A stretch of DNA of 64,000 nucleotides from Leptospira andrefontaineae (GCF_004770105.1 NZ_RQEY01000010.1:124001-188000), one strand, 5' to 3'. Counted from the first letter of the stretch, positions 29,908 to 39,093 are shown. The notes: generated by a model not told the origin, from the letters alone. Made by a program: numbers and translations.

Positions 29908-30906
29908 TTATTCCAATACAGTTCCAATACGATACCAACGGACCTGCATCCTAGGGATTCTATAGAATACAGTACTCTTGAACCAGTTCATATTAGAATC
30001 GATATCCCCACATTTCGATCTCAATTCTTCCGAATCGTATTTTTGGGCATAACGTCCATTCATTCCAAGGTCTTCCGCACTTTTATAAGCGCATACATGG
30101 TCTTTCCAATTAATGGAAAAATAGATCAAAGCAGCTTTTCCGAGTATATTCTCGCGAGGAACAAATCCCCAAAATCTGGAGTCGGAAGAATTTGTACGGT
30201 TGTCTCCCATCATCATATATTGATCATCAGGGATCACACAACCTGTGGTTTGAAAACAGGCACCCTCTTTGAATTGTTGGTGAGCATAGGGATGAGAATC
30301 TCCTTCGATCACATAATGTTCGAAGTTCGGTTTCTTTTCTTTGAAAAGATAAAATTGGACGGCTGCATCGTCGTCCAGGTCATCGAGTAGGTTACCCTTT
30401 TCTGCATCCTTAAAATCATAAGCGGAGAATTCCGTTTTCCCTCTTTCCATGTATTCTATTTTACCATAGTCTGCAGAAAATCCATCTCTCACATGCTGGA
30501 CCTTTACGATACGTATTCTATCTCCAGGAAGACCGATCACTCTTTTTACGAATCTTTTCGGGAACCAACCTTCTTTCTCTTCAGGTAAAACTGCTCCGTC
30601 CGGCGGTATGAAGGTTACGATATCCCCTCTTTTAGGATCATCGTATCTTTTAAGTTCTATATCCGTAAATGGAAGTCGAAGAGAGTATCTCATCTTATTT
30701 ACGAATAGAAAATCCCCTATCTTCAAAGTGGGGAGCATCGATCCAGAAGGGATATTGTTCGCATCCAATACTGAGGATTTAAAAGCTAAAACTAATAAAA
30801 CGATAAAAAAGAAGGAAAGAGTGGAATCTACTGATTCTTCTCCAAAAATTTCTTGGATCCATGTAGGAAGTTTTTTCAAAAAGGTACTGCCCTTGGGCTG
30901 GCTCAT
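29908..30906 (-). CDS. lepB: signal peptidase I
   Basis: Cleaves signal peptides of exported proteins at the periplasmic face. The 332-residue S26 peptidase has one N-terminal membrane segment (about 30-46), catalytic Ser56 in NIPSGSMLPT, the general-base Lys in FVKRVIGLPGD and the GDNRTNSSDSRFWGFV box (about 235-250). An insertion of charged residues between boxes D and E (about 145-215) makes it longer than many. It is directly followed by the AtpZ-like gene, so it is probably transcribed with the ATP synthase operon. Confidence 0.95.
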   Translation of the reverse strand: MSQPKGSTFLKKLPTWIQEIFGEESVDSTLSFFFIVLLVLAFKSSVLDANNIPSGSMLPTLKIGDFLFVNKMRYSLRLPFTDIELKRYDDPKRGDIVTFIPPDGAVLPEEKEGWFPKRFVKRVIGLPGDRIRIVKVQHVRDGFSADYGKIEYMERGKTEFSAYDFKDAEKGNLLDDLDDDAAVQFYLFKEKKPNFEHYVIEGDSHPYAHQQFKEGACFQTTGCVIPDDQYMMMGDNRTNSSDSRFWGFVPRENILGKAALIYFSINWKDHVCAYKSAEDLGMNGRYAQKYDSEELRSKCGDIDSNMNWFKSTVFYRIPRMQVRWYRIGTVLE

Positions 30907-30995
30907 AGGTCTATTGATACTGGATCGGTATTTCCCGTCAATTCGGAAGACTGAAACCTACTTTACGGGTCCCACTGAGTCCGCGAAGGAAATTG

Positions 30996-31286
30996 TTACA
31001 TGCCGCCGGTTTCGGTAACGAAAATGGTTTCTGCCGTTCTATCAAAACAGAAGGCCTCTACACCGCCCCCTCCGTCCTCAAAATAGTTAGAATTATCTCT
31101 TACGACAAAACAATCTTCTCCCTTTGATTCAATGCAGGCATTTGTTTGGGCAACACAAACAATATAGTTAGCAACCGGATTGAATTCTTCCTTTTTCTTT
31201 CCGTTGATCTCTTCCATGTCCTCTCCGGAACATCCGAAAAATAGAAAAAAACTAATGGCGGGCAACAAAGGAAGTTTTGGCGTCAT
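30996..31286 (-). CDS. small putative lipoprotein
   Basis: 96 residues from MTPKLPLLPAISFFLFFGC, a short signal peptide with lipobox-like FFGC. The frame is open 36 codons further upstream, but that part translates a repeat hairpin. The mature part has five further Cys in NYIVCVAQTNACIE, DCFVV and AFCFDR, suggesting disulfides in the periplasm or on the surface. No family recognised. It precedes lepB by 89 bases. Confidence 0.6.
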   Translation of the reverse strand: MTPKLPLLPAISFFLFFGCSGEDMEEINGKKKEEFNPVANYIVCVAQTNACIESKGEDCFVVRDNSNYFEDGGGGVEAFCFDRTAETIFVTETGGM

Positions 31287-31335
31287 AAGATAGTCAGATC
31301 CTCGAATAAATACAATAAGTTCCAGACCTTCTCCA

Positions 31336-31388
31336 CTTCGCGGCTTCGCGTGAAATTTCTCTATTTTTGTCTCACGCAAAGGCGCTAG
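31336..31388 (+). repeat. intergenic hairpin repeat (type R3), copy 2
   Basis: GCGGCTTCGCGTGAAA on the left and TCTCACGCAAAGGCGC on the right are inverted with a T-rich loop between. Same arms as 14732-14789. Confidence 0.7.
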
Positions 31389-31464
31389 ACACAAAGGAAG
31401 CTTCCCGAACAGCTTTTTTCCTAAAAATCCTTACTGTTTTTTCGAAACGGACGATATTAGAAAC

Positions 31465-32268
31465 GTGAAAGAGCAAATAGACCGCAAAATTGTCGAACTT
31501 CGCCGCCACCTGATTTCTCTGAAACAGAGCTATCCTATCGTAGGATTGAAAGGAGGCACGGAAACGGAAGATATGGATTCGGACGAGATCCGAGCGCTTC
31601 ATATCGTGGCTAAAGATTTGGTTCCGGTCACGGTCAAGATCGGCGGGCCAGAAGCCAGAACCGATATCCGTATGCTTGTAAAAGAAGAGATCGAGGGAAT
31701 TTCCGCACCTATGATCGAATCTTCTTATGCTCTCAAAAATTTTATTTCTACTCTTAAAAGTATGCTTAGCCCTGTGACTTTCTCCAAGGTTACTAAAGCA
31801 ATTAACCTGGAAACTATCACAGGTTATAAAAATTTGTTGGAGATCGCGGACTCCAGTGCATTCGATGATTTGGACCAGGTGACTGCTGCAAGATCGGATC
31901 TTTCTGCCTCTATGGGAATGATCCCGGATGATAAAGAAGTAATGAAAGTCACTCGTACTATCATTGCAATCTCCAAAGACAGAGGTAAAAAAACTTCTGT
32001 GGGCGGAACGATCACTAAACAAAATTTCAGAAAGATCGCTGAAGAGATACGTCCAGATAAGATCAATTCCAGACATGTTTGTGTGGATGCTATGAAATCT
32101 TTGGAAAAATTTCCGGAAGAAATAGCAGAAGTTATGCTCCAATTCGAGATCGAATTGTACGATTTATTCTCTCTATTAAAACCTGAAAAGGCCTACGGTT
32201 ATAAGAATAGAATGGAAACCAATCGGGAAAGGATCGGATCCAGAAAGGTTCTCTATTCCATTCGGTAA
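31465..32268 (+). CDS. aldolase / citrate lyase-like protein
   Basis: 267 residues, GTG start. The block LKGGTETEDMDSDEI followed by PVTVKIGGPEARTDI and EGISAPMIESSYALKNFI resembles the HpcH/HpaI aldolase-citrate lyase beta fold, in which the metal-binding Glu precedes SxYAL. The middle (KTSVGGTITKQNF) and the C-terminal helical extension are not typical, and the usual metal-binding Asp is unclear. It is followed by a TetR gene three bases downstream. Substrate unknown. Confidence 0.6.
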   Translation: MKEQIDRKIVELRRHLISLKQSYPIVGLKGGTETEDMDSDEIRALHIVAKDLVPVTVKIGGPEARTDIRMLVKEEIEGISAPMIESSYALKNFISTLKSMLSPVTFSKVTKAINLETITGYKNLLEIADSSAFDDLDQVTAARSDLSASMGMIPDDKEVMKVTRTIIAISKDRGKKTSVGGTITKQNFRKIAEEIRPDKINSRHVCVDAMKSLEKFPEEIAEVMLQFEIELYDLFSLLKPEKAYGYKNRMETNRERIGSRKVLYSIR

Positions 32269-32271
32269 ACA

Positions 32272-32823
32272 ATGGCCAAAGATACAAGAGACCTAATCCT
32301 AAGAACTTCCCTCAAATTATTTTCAGAACAAGGGTATCATGGCTCTACAATGAGGCAAATTGCTCAGAGAGCCGGTTTGTCTTTGGGTCTTGCTTATCGC
32401 TATTTCGAATCTAAAGAATCTATTTTAGAAGGGATAATCGAGTCCCATGATAAGATCCTAAAAAAATATCTTCCGGAAAAATTGAATACTACGGAGAATA
32501 GAGCGGAGCTGATCCAATTCTTAGGTGGACAGATCATTAAACTGGTAAAGGAGAATGAAGAATATCTCCGTTTATATTGGAGTCTCATGCTCCAACCAAA
32601 GATCCATAGATTAAAAAAACGAAATATTCATTTGGTGAATCTGATCTTTTACGAAAATTCTAAAAAGATCATCTTGGCTCTAAAACCGAATTACACAGAG
32701 TTTGAAGTAAAAAATCTTACTTCTGCGATCATTGGTTATATGATCAATCATTTGACCAATAAGAGAGAGTTCACTCTGGAAGATTTCCGCGCGTATATAG
32801 TTTACGCATTGGAGAATACCTAA
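32272..32823 (+). CDS. TetR-family transcriptional regulator
   Basis: 183 residues with an N-terminal three-helix DNA-binding domain: ILRTSLKLFSEQGYHGSTMR, QIAQRAGLSLGLAYRYF and SKESILEGIIE (about 8-57). The ligand-binding C-terminal half is variable, as usual. It is probably cotranscribed with the aldolase-like gene and may regulate it or the following corA; no operator was recognised. Confidence 0.9.
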   Translation: MAKDTRDLILRTSLKLFSEQGYHGSTMRQIAQRAGLSLGLAYRYFESKESILEGIIESHDKILKKYLPEKLNTTENRAELIQFLGGQIIKLVKENEEYLRLYWSLMLQPKIHRLKKRNIHLVNLIFYENSKKIILALKPNYTEFEVKNLTSAIIGYMINHLTNKREFTLEDFRAYIVYALENT

Positions 32824-32866
32824 GGCTGAAAAGGCTCTCGGAAGAAACTCGTATTAGGACAATAAG

Positions 32867-33868
32867 ATGATACGTTTTCTTTCCTTCCCCACTCCAAAAG
32901 AAAAAAACTCAGTTTCCAAAGCTGTAACGCGAAAAACGGATCCAGCATTCCTGAAAAATTTCTCCCTGAAAAAAACTCTGAATAAAGAAAAAGTTTGGAT
33001 AGATGTGGAAAATCCAACCTCTGATGATCTTTTCTTTTTATCTAAAAACTGCGGTTTCCATGATCTTGCAATAGAAGACTGCGTGAACAGAAACCAAAGG
33101 CCTAAGTTTGAAGACTATGAAGATCATGCATTCATCGTTCTTCATAGTTTCAGATCGGAAGGAGAGCAGTCTTTTTCTGCAACCGAGACACATGTATTTT
33201 TTAATCGTAAGTTTATCGTTTCAGTCCATGAGTATAAGGAGCCTTTGATAGATTCACTTTGGAATCGAACTCTTAATGAACAAAATTTTGCTTCTAAGGG
33301 AACAGACCATGTTCTTTATCTTTTATTCGATCTTTTAGTGGATTCAAATTTTCCGATCTTAGACCAGATCTCGGAACAGATCACAGATCTGGAAAATCAG
33401 ATCTTAATCAGTGAAATAGAGCCCGACTTCATTACAAATATATTATATGTAAAAAGAAATTTGGTCAGAATGAGGAGAGTCCTTTCTCCCCAAAGAGAAG
33501 TTCTGAATCTGATCATGAGACATGAGGACAAATTCCTTTCAGAAAGGGTACGTTTCTATTTTAGGGACGTATACGATCATTTGAGTAGACTTGTAGAAAC
33601 CATCGATATGGATAGGGACCTAATCGGAAACTCGATGGATGCATATTTCTCGATCCTTTCCCAGAAGACAAACGATATCATCAAACGATTAACCTTGGTT
33701 TCGATGATCTTTATGCCCCTCACCTTTTTAACCGGATTTTTCGGGATGAATTTTGCCGACCTTCCTTACGGGAACAAACTGATCCTAAGCGCCTCCCTTG
33801 CCACGATGCTTGCCATTCCAGGAAGCATGATTTTATATTTTAAATATAAAAATTGGTTCAAAGATTAG
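32867..33868 (+). CDS. corA: CorA-type divalent metal transporter
   Basis: Mg2+/Co2+ channel of the inner membrane, 333 residues. A long cytoplasmic domain ends in the stalk helix; two C-terminal membrane helices (about 275-295 and 308-328) flank the selectivity motif FFGMNF (GMN). The FEDYEDHAFIVLHSF and VHEYKEPLIDSLWNR segments are typical of the cytoplasmic domain. The gene ends 10 bases before the SDR gene, suggesting cotranscription. Confidence 0.93.
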   Translation: MIRFLSFPTPKEKNSVSKAVTRKTDPAFLKNFSLKKTLNKEKVWIDVENPTSDDLFFLSKNCGFHDLAIEDCVNRNQRPKFEDYEDHAFIVLHSFRSEGEQSFSATETHVFFNRKFIVSVHEYKEPLIDSLWNRTLNEQNFASKGTDHVLYLLFDLLVDSNFPILDQISEQITDLENQILISEIEPDFITNILYVKRNLVRMRRVLSPQREVLNLIMRHEDKFLSERVRFYFRDVYDHLSRLVETIDMDRDLIGNSMDAYFSILSQKTNDIIKRLTLVSMIFMPLTFLTGFFGMNFADLPYGNKLILSASLATMLAIPGSMILYFKYKNWFKD

Positions 33869-33878
33869 TCCAAGTCTT

Positions 33879-34577
33879 ATGGACAAAAAAATTGCAATCG
33901 TTACAGGCGCGAGCCGAGGCATAGGCGAAGAAGTTTCCAAACAACTTTCCAAATCAGGGACCCACATTATCTGCGCTTCCCGCAAAAAAGAAGATTCCGA
34001 AAAAACTGCATCCTCCATCCGAAAATTAGGCGGCTCCGCAGAAGCCTTCGCATTAGATGTTTCCGATCCCGATTCTATCGATATGTTTTTGGAGGAAATT
34101 CTCTCTAAATACCCTAAGATCGATATACTTGTGAATAACGCAGGTGTGTATCTGGACAGCGGTTCTATCGAGAGCACCACATTAGAAATGTTGCAAGGAA
34201 CCTTGGATACAAATCTGATAGGACCTTTTCTTCTTTCCCAAAAGATATTAGGCGTAATGAAGAAGAATGGTTACGGAAGGATCGTAAATGTTAGCTCAGG
34301 TATGGGGCAACTTTATGATATGAGTTCAGGCTATGCCGCATATCGCATTTCGAAAACTGCTTTGAACGCTCTAACTAGGATACTTCATTCCGAATCTTCA
34401 GGCAATGATATTAAAGTGAATTCGGTTTGCCCAGGTTGGGTGAGAACAGATATGGGCGGCAAGTCGGCAACTCGTTCCGTGGAGCATGGAGCTGAAACAA
34501 TTATTTGGGCAGCTCAATTGGATAAGAACGGTCCGAGTGGGATTTTTCTGAGAGATAAGAAAGAGATTCCTTGGTAG
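33879..34577 (+). CDS. short-chain dehydrogenase/reductase
   Basis: Classical SDR, 232 residues: cofactor loop TGASRGIGEE (about 9-18), NNAGVY, catalytic Ser in NVSSGMG, and YAAYRISK (YxxxK, about residues 153-160). The basic residue after the first beta strand (CASRKKED) favours NADP(H). Substrate unknown. Eight bases after the stop lies composite element copy C. Confidence 0.9.
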   Translation: MDKKIAIVTGASRGIGEEVSKQLSKSGTHIICASRKKEDSEKTASSIRKLGGSAEAFALDVSDPDSIDMFLEEILSKYPKIDILVNNAGVYLDSGSIESTTLEMLQGTLDTNLIGPFLLSQKILGVMKKNGYGRIVNVSSGMGQLYDMSSGYAAYRISKTALNALTRILHSESSGNDIKVNSVCPGWVRTDMGGKSATRSVEHGAETIIWAAQLDKNGPSGIFLRDKKEIPW

Positions 34578-34585
34578 AAGTTCCA

Positions 34586-34740
34586 CATGTTGGAATTCCA
34601 ACATGATTTTGTAGTGGGGGATTTTGTTGACGAAGGAATGATTTTGTGATATTTCGTGTAAGCGCTCTCCCACGGGCCACTCCCCCCAATCCCAATGCAG
34701 GGCGGGGGCGGTTTTACTTACGATGTAGGAACTCCTACAT
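34586..34740. repeat. composite palindrome-bounded element, copy C (155 bp)
   Basis: Left end a perfect 20-bp palindrome (34586-34605, core TGTTGGAATTCCAACA), right end an 18-bp near-palindrome (34723-34740, core TGTAGGAACTCCTACA). Interior has GTTGACG at 34626 and the GC-rich core GCGCTCTCCCACGGGCCACT to GGGCGGGGGCGG (34662-34711). It lies between convergent genes, eight bases after the SDR stop, exactly as copy A lies after carA. Confidence 0.85.
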
Positions 34741-34787
34741 AAAGCTGAAAACCTCTGAGACTCCGCGCCTCTGTGTGAAAAACCTGT

Positions 34788-34868
34788 GCTGCGGTAGGGA
34801 TACGCAGGGGAAGTCCGAAGGACCGAAGCCCGTAGTAGCCCGGTCCGAGCGAAGCGAGGAACCGCCCA
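34788..34868 (+). repeat. GC-rich intergenic repeat (type R2), copy 2
   Basis: GCTGCGGTAGGGATACGCAG, a small hairpin GTCCgaaGGAC, then CCCGTAGTAGCCCGGTCCGA and GCGAGGAACCGCCCA. The same modular order as 14799-14894. It ends two bases before the stop of the LytTR gene. Confidence 0.7.
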
Positions 34869-34869
34869 C

Positions 34870-35610
34870 TCACTTTCCGAAAAGCCCTTTCACTCCTTCT
34901 ACGAATTCTCTTCCGACAGGTAGATTCGTCTCATCCTCATCTTTCAGATAAATTGTATACGCGCCGCCCGCTTGCGATTTTGCAGCGGAGACAAGATTAC
35001 GATTCACCATATGTTTCCTGTGGATCCGTAAAAAATCAGTCTTAGGCAATTCTTTTTCCAGGTCGCCAAGAAGTTTAGCCGTTTCATAATCTCCGTCCTT
35101 GGTATGAAGAACAGAACGTTTTCCGTTCGCGGTGAGATAATATAGATCCGCATATAAAACCCGATGGATCAAACCTCCATCACGGAAAACGAATACAGGA
35201 TCAGGCTCGCCACTTGCTCTTGCATTAGAAATCGATTTTAACTGCAGATGATGAAGTGCCCTTTCCATACATGCGGAAAATCTTTCCTTAGTGTATGGCT
35301 TCAACAGATAATCACAAGCACCCACTTCAAATGCCTTAAGTGTATGCTCCCTATAAGCAGTGGTGAATACCAATACTGGAAGGTTCTCACCTATTTCTTC
35401 TAAAACTTGTAGACCTGTTTTTTCAGGAAGATTGATATCCAAGAATACCAAATCGAATTTTTCTTTTTTGAGAAGGTCAATTGCCTGAGATCCTGTTCTT
35501 GCGATCCCGCCCACTTCAAATTGGGGCCAACTTTCCAAAAATTTGCGGAGAAGGTCCCGGGCAGGGACCTCATCCTCTATCACTAAAACCTTATATAGCA
35601 CGCTATTCAT
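34870..35610 (-). CDS. LytTR-family response regulator
   Basis: 246 residues: receiver (about 5-120, acidic pocket IEDE, phosphoacceptor Asp58 in VFLDI, Lys in LLKPYT) and a C-terminal LytTR DNA-binding domain (about 140-245, with FLRIHRKHMVNRNLV and LPVGREFVEGVKG). The start overlaps the stop of the histidine kinase gene by four bases. LytTR regulators bind short direct repeats; I did not recognise such a site. Confidence 0.92.
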   Translation of the reverse strand: MNSVLYKVLVIEDEVPARDLLRKFLESWPQFEVGGIARTGSQAIDLLKKEKFDLVFLDINLPEKTGLQVLEEIGENLPVLVFTTAYREHTLKAFEVGACDYLLKPYTKERFSACMERALHHLQLKSISNARASGEPDPVFVFRDGGLIHRVLYADLYYLTANGKRSVLHTKDGDYETAKLLGDLEKELPKTDFLRIHRKHMVNRNLVSAAKSQAGGAYTIYLKDEDETNLPVGREFVEGVKGLFGK

Positions 35611-36626
35611 CTTGATGCGAATTCCAATCTTAATGTGGTGATTCCAAATTTATCTTTTTCTAATTTGAGTTCCGCTTCTCCGAAATTATACTCTAACCTG
35701 GATTTTATATTATTTAAGGTACGAGAGAATTCGGACTTTTTATATTCAGGTAACAAGTGATGTTCTTGTTTTTCGTTCCCATTATTTTTGATCTCTATTT
35801 TTATTCTTCCAAAACTTTCGGAAGCGCTAATCTCTAAAATCCCTGCCTCGGAACGATTTTCCAATCCATGTTTAAAACTATTTTCGACTAATGGTTGTAA
35901 GGTTAGAGGTGGTATCCGAAGTCTAGAAAAGTCCCCTACTTTTTTGATCTTAATCGTCAAAGAATCCGAAAATCGTATTCTCTGCAATTCCAGATAGTTT
36001 ACCGTAAAGTCCCATTCTTCCGAGAATGGGATTGTTTTTTCAAAAATCCGATCCGATAAAAATCGATACGTTTCTGAAAGTAAAATTAAGGCGTTATCCG
36101 CTTTCTGAGGATCCGTTACAAGTAAGGAATGTATTGTATTCAAAGTATTAAACAGATAATGAGGATCCATCCGATTCTGAAAGGTCCTGTACTGGATATC
36201 TTTCAGCTCACTTTCCATCTTCTTCCTTCTTTCTATCAGGATCTGCATGGATTTTTCCAAAAAGGAAATGAAAAGTGCCAGTATTAAACTGCTTAATAGA
36301 ATATTATAAGATCCTCCGTGTGGCCTTTCGACTCCTTCCCCTGCTAATAATAATACATGAATGATTCCGCCTGACGCGACTCCTAAGACGGAAGCGATTG
36401 CAGAAGCGACTACCAGGAAAGCGCCGGTGAAAAATGCACCTCTGTTCATCCGATTCAGGAATTCCACTGAAAATTCCACTATAGAGCATACACAATGTGT
36501 GGTCACCTGGGTGGCCAAGAACACCTTCCAGAAAGGCGCCTTGGAATTATGAGCGACTAACAACGAATTCATTGTGCCGATGACCGTGTTAATGGTTAAC
36601 CAGAATAATATCTTAAAAGTGCGCAT
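35607..36626 (-). CDS. LytS-type sensor histidine kinase
   Basis: 339 residues. Four or five hydrophobic segments occupy the first 130 residues, followed by the His_kinase domain with the phosphoacceptor His156 in NRMDPHYLFNTLN and the ATP-binding N-box PLVENSFKHGL (about 255-265). The G-box is weak (KNNGNEKQE), as is common in this family. It is cotranscribed with the LytTR regulator and transcribed away from the outer-membrane barrel gene. Confidence 0.9.
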   Translation of the reverse strand: MRTFKILFWLTINTVIGTMNSLLVAHNSKAPFWKVFLATQVTTHCVCSIVEFSVEFLNRMNRGAFFTGAFLVVASAIASVLGVASGGIIHVLLLAGEGVERPHGGSYNILLSSLILALFISFLEKSMQILIERRKKMESELKDIQYRTFQNRMDPHYLFNTLNTIHSLLVTDPQKADNALILLSETYRFLSDRIFEKTIPFSEEWDFTVNYLELQRIRFSDSLTIKIKKVGDFSRLRIPPLTLQPLVENSFKHGLENRSEAGILEISASESFGRIKIEIKNNGNEKQEHHLLPEYKKSEFSRTLNNIKSRLEYNFGEAELKLEKDKFGITTLRLEFASR

Positions 36627-36877
36627 AGAAAGAATGGTCGAAAAATTTTTTCCGGTTCCGACTCCAGTGATCCTGTATTCTTTTAACCCGTCGATTCCCT
36701 TTTTACAATCTTATTCCAGGGAAAGTATCGTTTATTCCAATCGAATAGAAACTACAGAAATCGGATCGACCCGCTTGTTAAATACAAAGTCTGGTAGACA
36801 AGAGAGTCAGGATAGGTTTATCTAAACGAAATTTTTTCTTTACGACTTTTGTCGGTAAGTAATCGAGGGGGACCTCT

Positions 36878-38320
36878 TTGAAGAAGACATCTATTCGAAA
36901 ACTGATCACTGCAGCATGTTTTATTATGGGATCCGTACATCTATCCGCAGAGGAAATAGTTACAACTAAGAAAGACGAACCGGATGGTTTTTACGGTTTG
37001 AAGATTGGTGGTATTCTCTCCCCTTCTTATAACCAGAGAATGAGAGATGGAGGTTCCGGTCTTGCTAACGCATATCAGAATGAAGAACCTGGCTTCTCCA
37101 CTCCTTGGACCCTTTTAACCATTAATAAGGAATTTAAGGAAACAGGGGTTAACCTGGAACTATGGGGAGAATTATTACGTTCTGCGCAAGTAAGTGCGGA
37201 TACAAGAATGGATGGAGGAGCTAAATCGAATCCATATATTTTAGGGATTAGAAGAGCACTTATTCGCAAAACTTGGGAAACTGGACTCGGCGAATATTCA
37301 CTAACGTTCGGAATGCAGGAACTCCCACATACATACACCCAATGGAAAAATTATTGGAGATGGAGATATGTGGATAAAGGACCTCTGGAAAGTTTAGGAT
37401 TTGCGCCTGCTCCCGCAGATATCGGATTAGGTGGAACCGGAAAATGGGACACTTTATCCGCTCAAGTTATTCTTTCCAACGGAGAAGGATACAGACAGAC
37501 CCAAAACACAGACTCAACCGGTTTCGACCTTTCTTCCAGACTTTCTTATGAACCCAAGATTGGTGATGAGAATAGGATTGGTCTTCATTTCTTTTACAGA
37601 TCCTCGAATTTAACAGGTTCCACTTCTTCCGATTGTAAGGAAGGAACAGCATGTCTTGCCTCGGATAATAATCCTTCTACCAACCTTAGAAAAGATGTTC
37701 GTTCCTTAGAAAGTGACTCTTATGCGGTAGAAGCTAATTTTGATCGTAAAAAAATTCTTAACTTCGGACTTGGATATGTGTTCAGAAAACAAAAAGGCGG
37801 AGAAGTCAGAGATGTTTCCAAACCATTCGGAGCAATAACTCCCGGTTTGGATTCCACGGGAACTGCCGCTTACGCCTGGTTGTCATTAGGATGGGGAGAT
37901 TTCCGGATCGTAGGTAGATTAGAAGGAGGGAGCGGAAGAGATGGAATGCTTGCCGCAAACAGAACTCAGATCAACCAAATCGTGCCTGGAAGTCCAGAAT
38001 CGGACTATTGGAATATACAAACCAATAGTATTGGACCTCTGGTGAATTCTTCCGGTTATTCTGTTCGTTCTTCATTCAGGAGAGGTTCCGTATTCGCAGA
38101 ATGGAATATTACGGATTCTTTACGTGTTTCTATCGGATACACAGAGTCCAGAAACAGGGACAAGGACGGAGACAGAGAACAATCTTATGTGGACGGGTCA
38201 GGAAACGAAAGGACCAAAGCGGAGTATTTACAACAATTCCAAGGCGGTGCGAATAACGGGATCGTATCCTACGGCCGTCTGAACAAAGAGTTAACTCTTT
38301 GGACCACCATCGAATTTTAA
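36878..38320 (+). CDS. outer-membrane beta-barrel protein (porin-like)
   Basis: 480 residues with a TTG start after a GAGGGGG ribosome-binding site. A signal peptide (about 1-24, ending SVHLSAEE) is followed by alternating amphipathic strands and a terminal Phe (WTTIEF), the outer-membrane barrel signature. I do not recognise a specific substrate family. The gene is ten bases ahead of the FecR-domain gene, so they form an operon, transcribed away from the LytS/LytTR genes. Confidence 0.8.
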   Translation: MKKTSIRKLITAACFIMGSVHLSAEEIVTTKKDEPDGFYGLKIGGILSPSYNQRMRDGGSGLANAYQNEEPGFSTPWTLLTINKEFKETGVNLELWGELLRSAQVSADTRMDGGAKSNPYILGIRRALIRKTWETGLGEYSLTFGMQELPHTYTQWKNYWRWRYVDKGPLESLGFAPAPADIGLGGTGKWDTLSAQVILSNGEGYRQTQNTDSTGFDLSSRLSYEPKIGDENRIGLHFFYRSSNLTGSTSSDCKEGTACLASDNNPSTNLRKDVRSLESDSYAVEANFDRKKILNFGLGYVFRKQKGGEVRDVSKPFGAITPGLDSTGTAAYAWLSLGWGDFRIVGRLEGGSGRDGMLAANRTQINQIVPGSPESDYWNIQTNSIGPLVNSSGYSVRSSFRRGSVFAEWNITDSLRVSIGYTESRNRDKDGDREQSYVDGSGNERTKAEYLQQFQGGANNGIVSYGRLNKELTLWTTIEF

Positions 38321-38330
38321 GGAGATATTT

Positions 38331-39065
38331 ATGAAACTAAGAGTGTGGATGATCTTAAGCTTAGTGCTTTCCATCGGTTCTTTGGTTTTAGTGAGCCAAG
38401 AAAATAAGGAGAAGGACGCAAGAGTTTCCTTCCTGATCGGAAAAGTACAATTACAAAAAGGCGGCAAGGGAAGTTGGAACATTTTAAAACAAGGGGACCT
38501 AGTTTCGGAAGGAGATATAGTTTCTACAGGAAACGCTTCTAAAACTACCCTACTCTATAAGGGTTCCGAATTCAAAGTCCTTCCAAATACAAAACTAAAA
38601 ATTTCCAGTCTATACAACGAATCCAAAGATGGTAAACTGGAAGTACAAAGTGGATTTGCTTGGTTCCAACTAGTAAATCTAAAAGGTAAAAAATTAGAAG
38701 TGAGCACTCCTACTACCACTGCTGGAGTAAGAGGAACTGCATTTTCCGCATTCCATGACCATAAAACCAAGGATTCTTCCTTCTGCACTTGTGAAGGTAA
38801 GGTATTGATGAATGGAACAGGAGATCCAAAAGACGGAACCATGCAGGAAAAAGGAAATGGTGGCTATTATCCTGGTAGCGGAGAAGAACCTAAAAGAAGT
38901 TCTTACGAGGGGATTATAGTAAAATTCAAATCTCTTCCTCCATTCAAGGACCTGATGAAAAAGAATATTTCCTTAAAGAACTGCCTATCCTGCCATACAC
39001 CTCAAGGTTGGACTCCGGAAGATTCCGTTCCAAGTGATGAGACTTACGGCGGAGGAAAAATGTAA
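38331..39065 (+). CDS. FecR-domain protein with C-terminal CxxCH
   Basis: 244 residues, an N-terminal signal or anchor segment (about 4-22), then a FecR domain (about 30-165): GKVQLQKGGKGSWN, GDIVSTG and the STPTTTAGVRGTAFSAF core. Near the C-terminus is Cys218-Leu-Ser-Cys221-His222, the c-type heme attachment pattern, in CLSCHTPQGW. FecR domains normally sense or scaffold at the periplasmic face; a heme motif at the end is unusual. No sigma factor gene is adjacent, so a FecIR-type role is unlikely. The heme assignment is inference. Confidence 0.8.
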   Translation: MKLRVWMILSLVLSIGSLVLVSQENKEKDARVSFLIGKVQLQKGGKGSWNILKQGDLVSEGDIVSTGNASKTTLLYKGSEFKVLPNTKLKISSLYNESKDGKLEVQSGFAWFQLVNLKGKKLEVSTPTTTAGVRGTAFSAFHDHKTKDSSFCTCEGKVLMNGTGDPKDGTMQEKGNGGYYPGSGEEPKRSSYEGIIVKFKSLPPFKDLMKKNISLKNCLSCHTPQGWTPEDSVPSDETYGGGKM

Positions 39066-39093
39066 ATCTTTTAGAACAATTTTGGAATGTATA

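Noticed and set aside
30907..30941. A promoter-like TTGACG-N16-TATCAA pair on the minus strand just before lepB
   Set aside because: The -10 match is weak and it would place the transcript start at the lepB start codon itself; leaderless transcription cannot be excluded but is unsupported.
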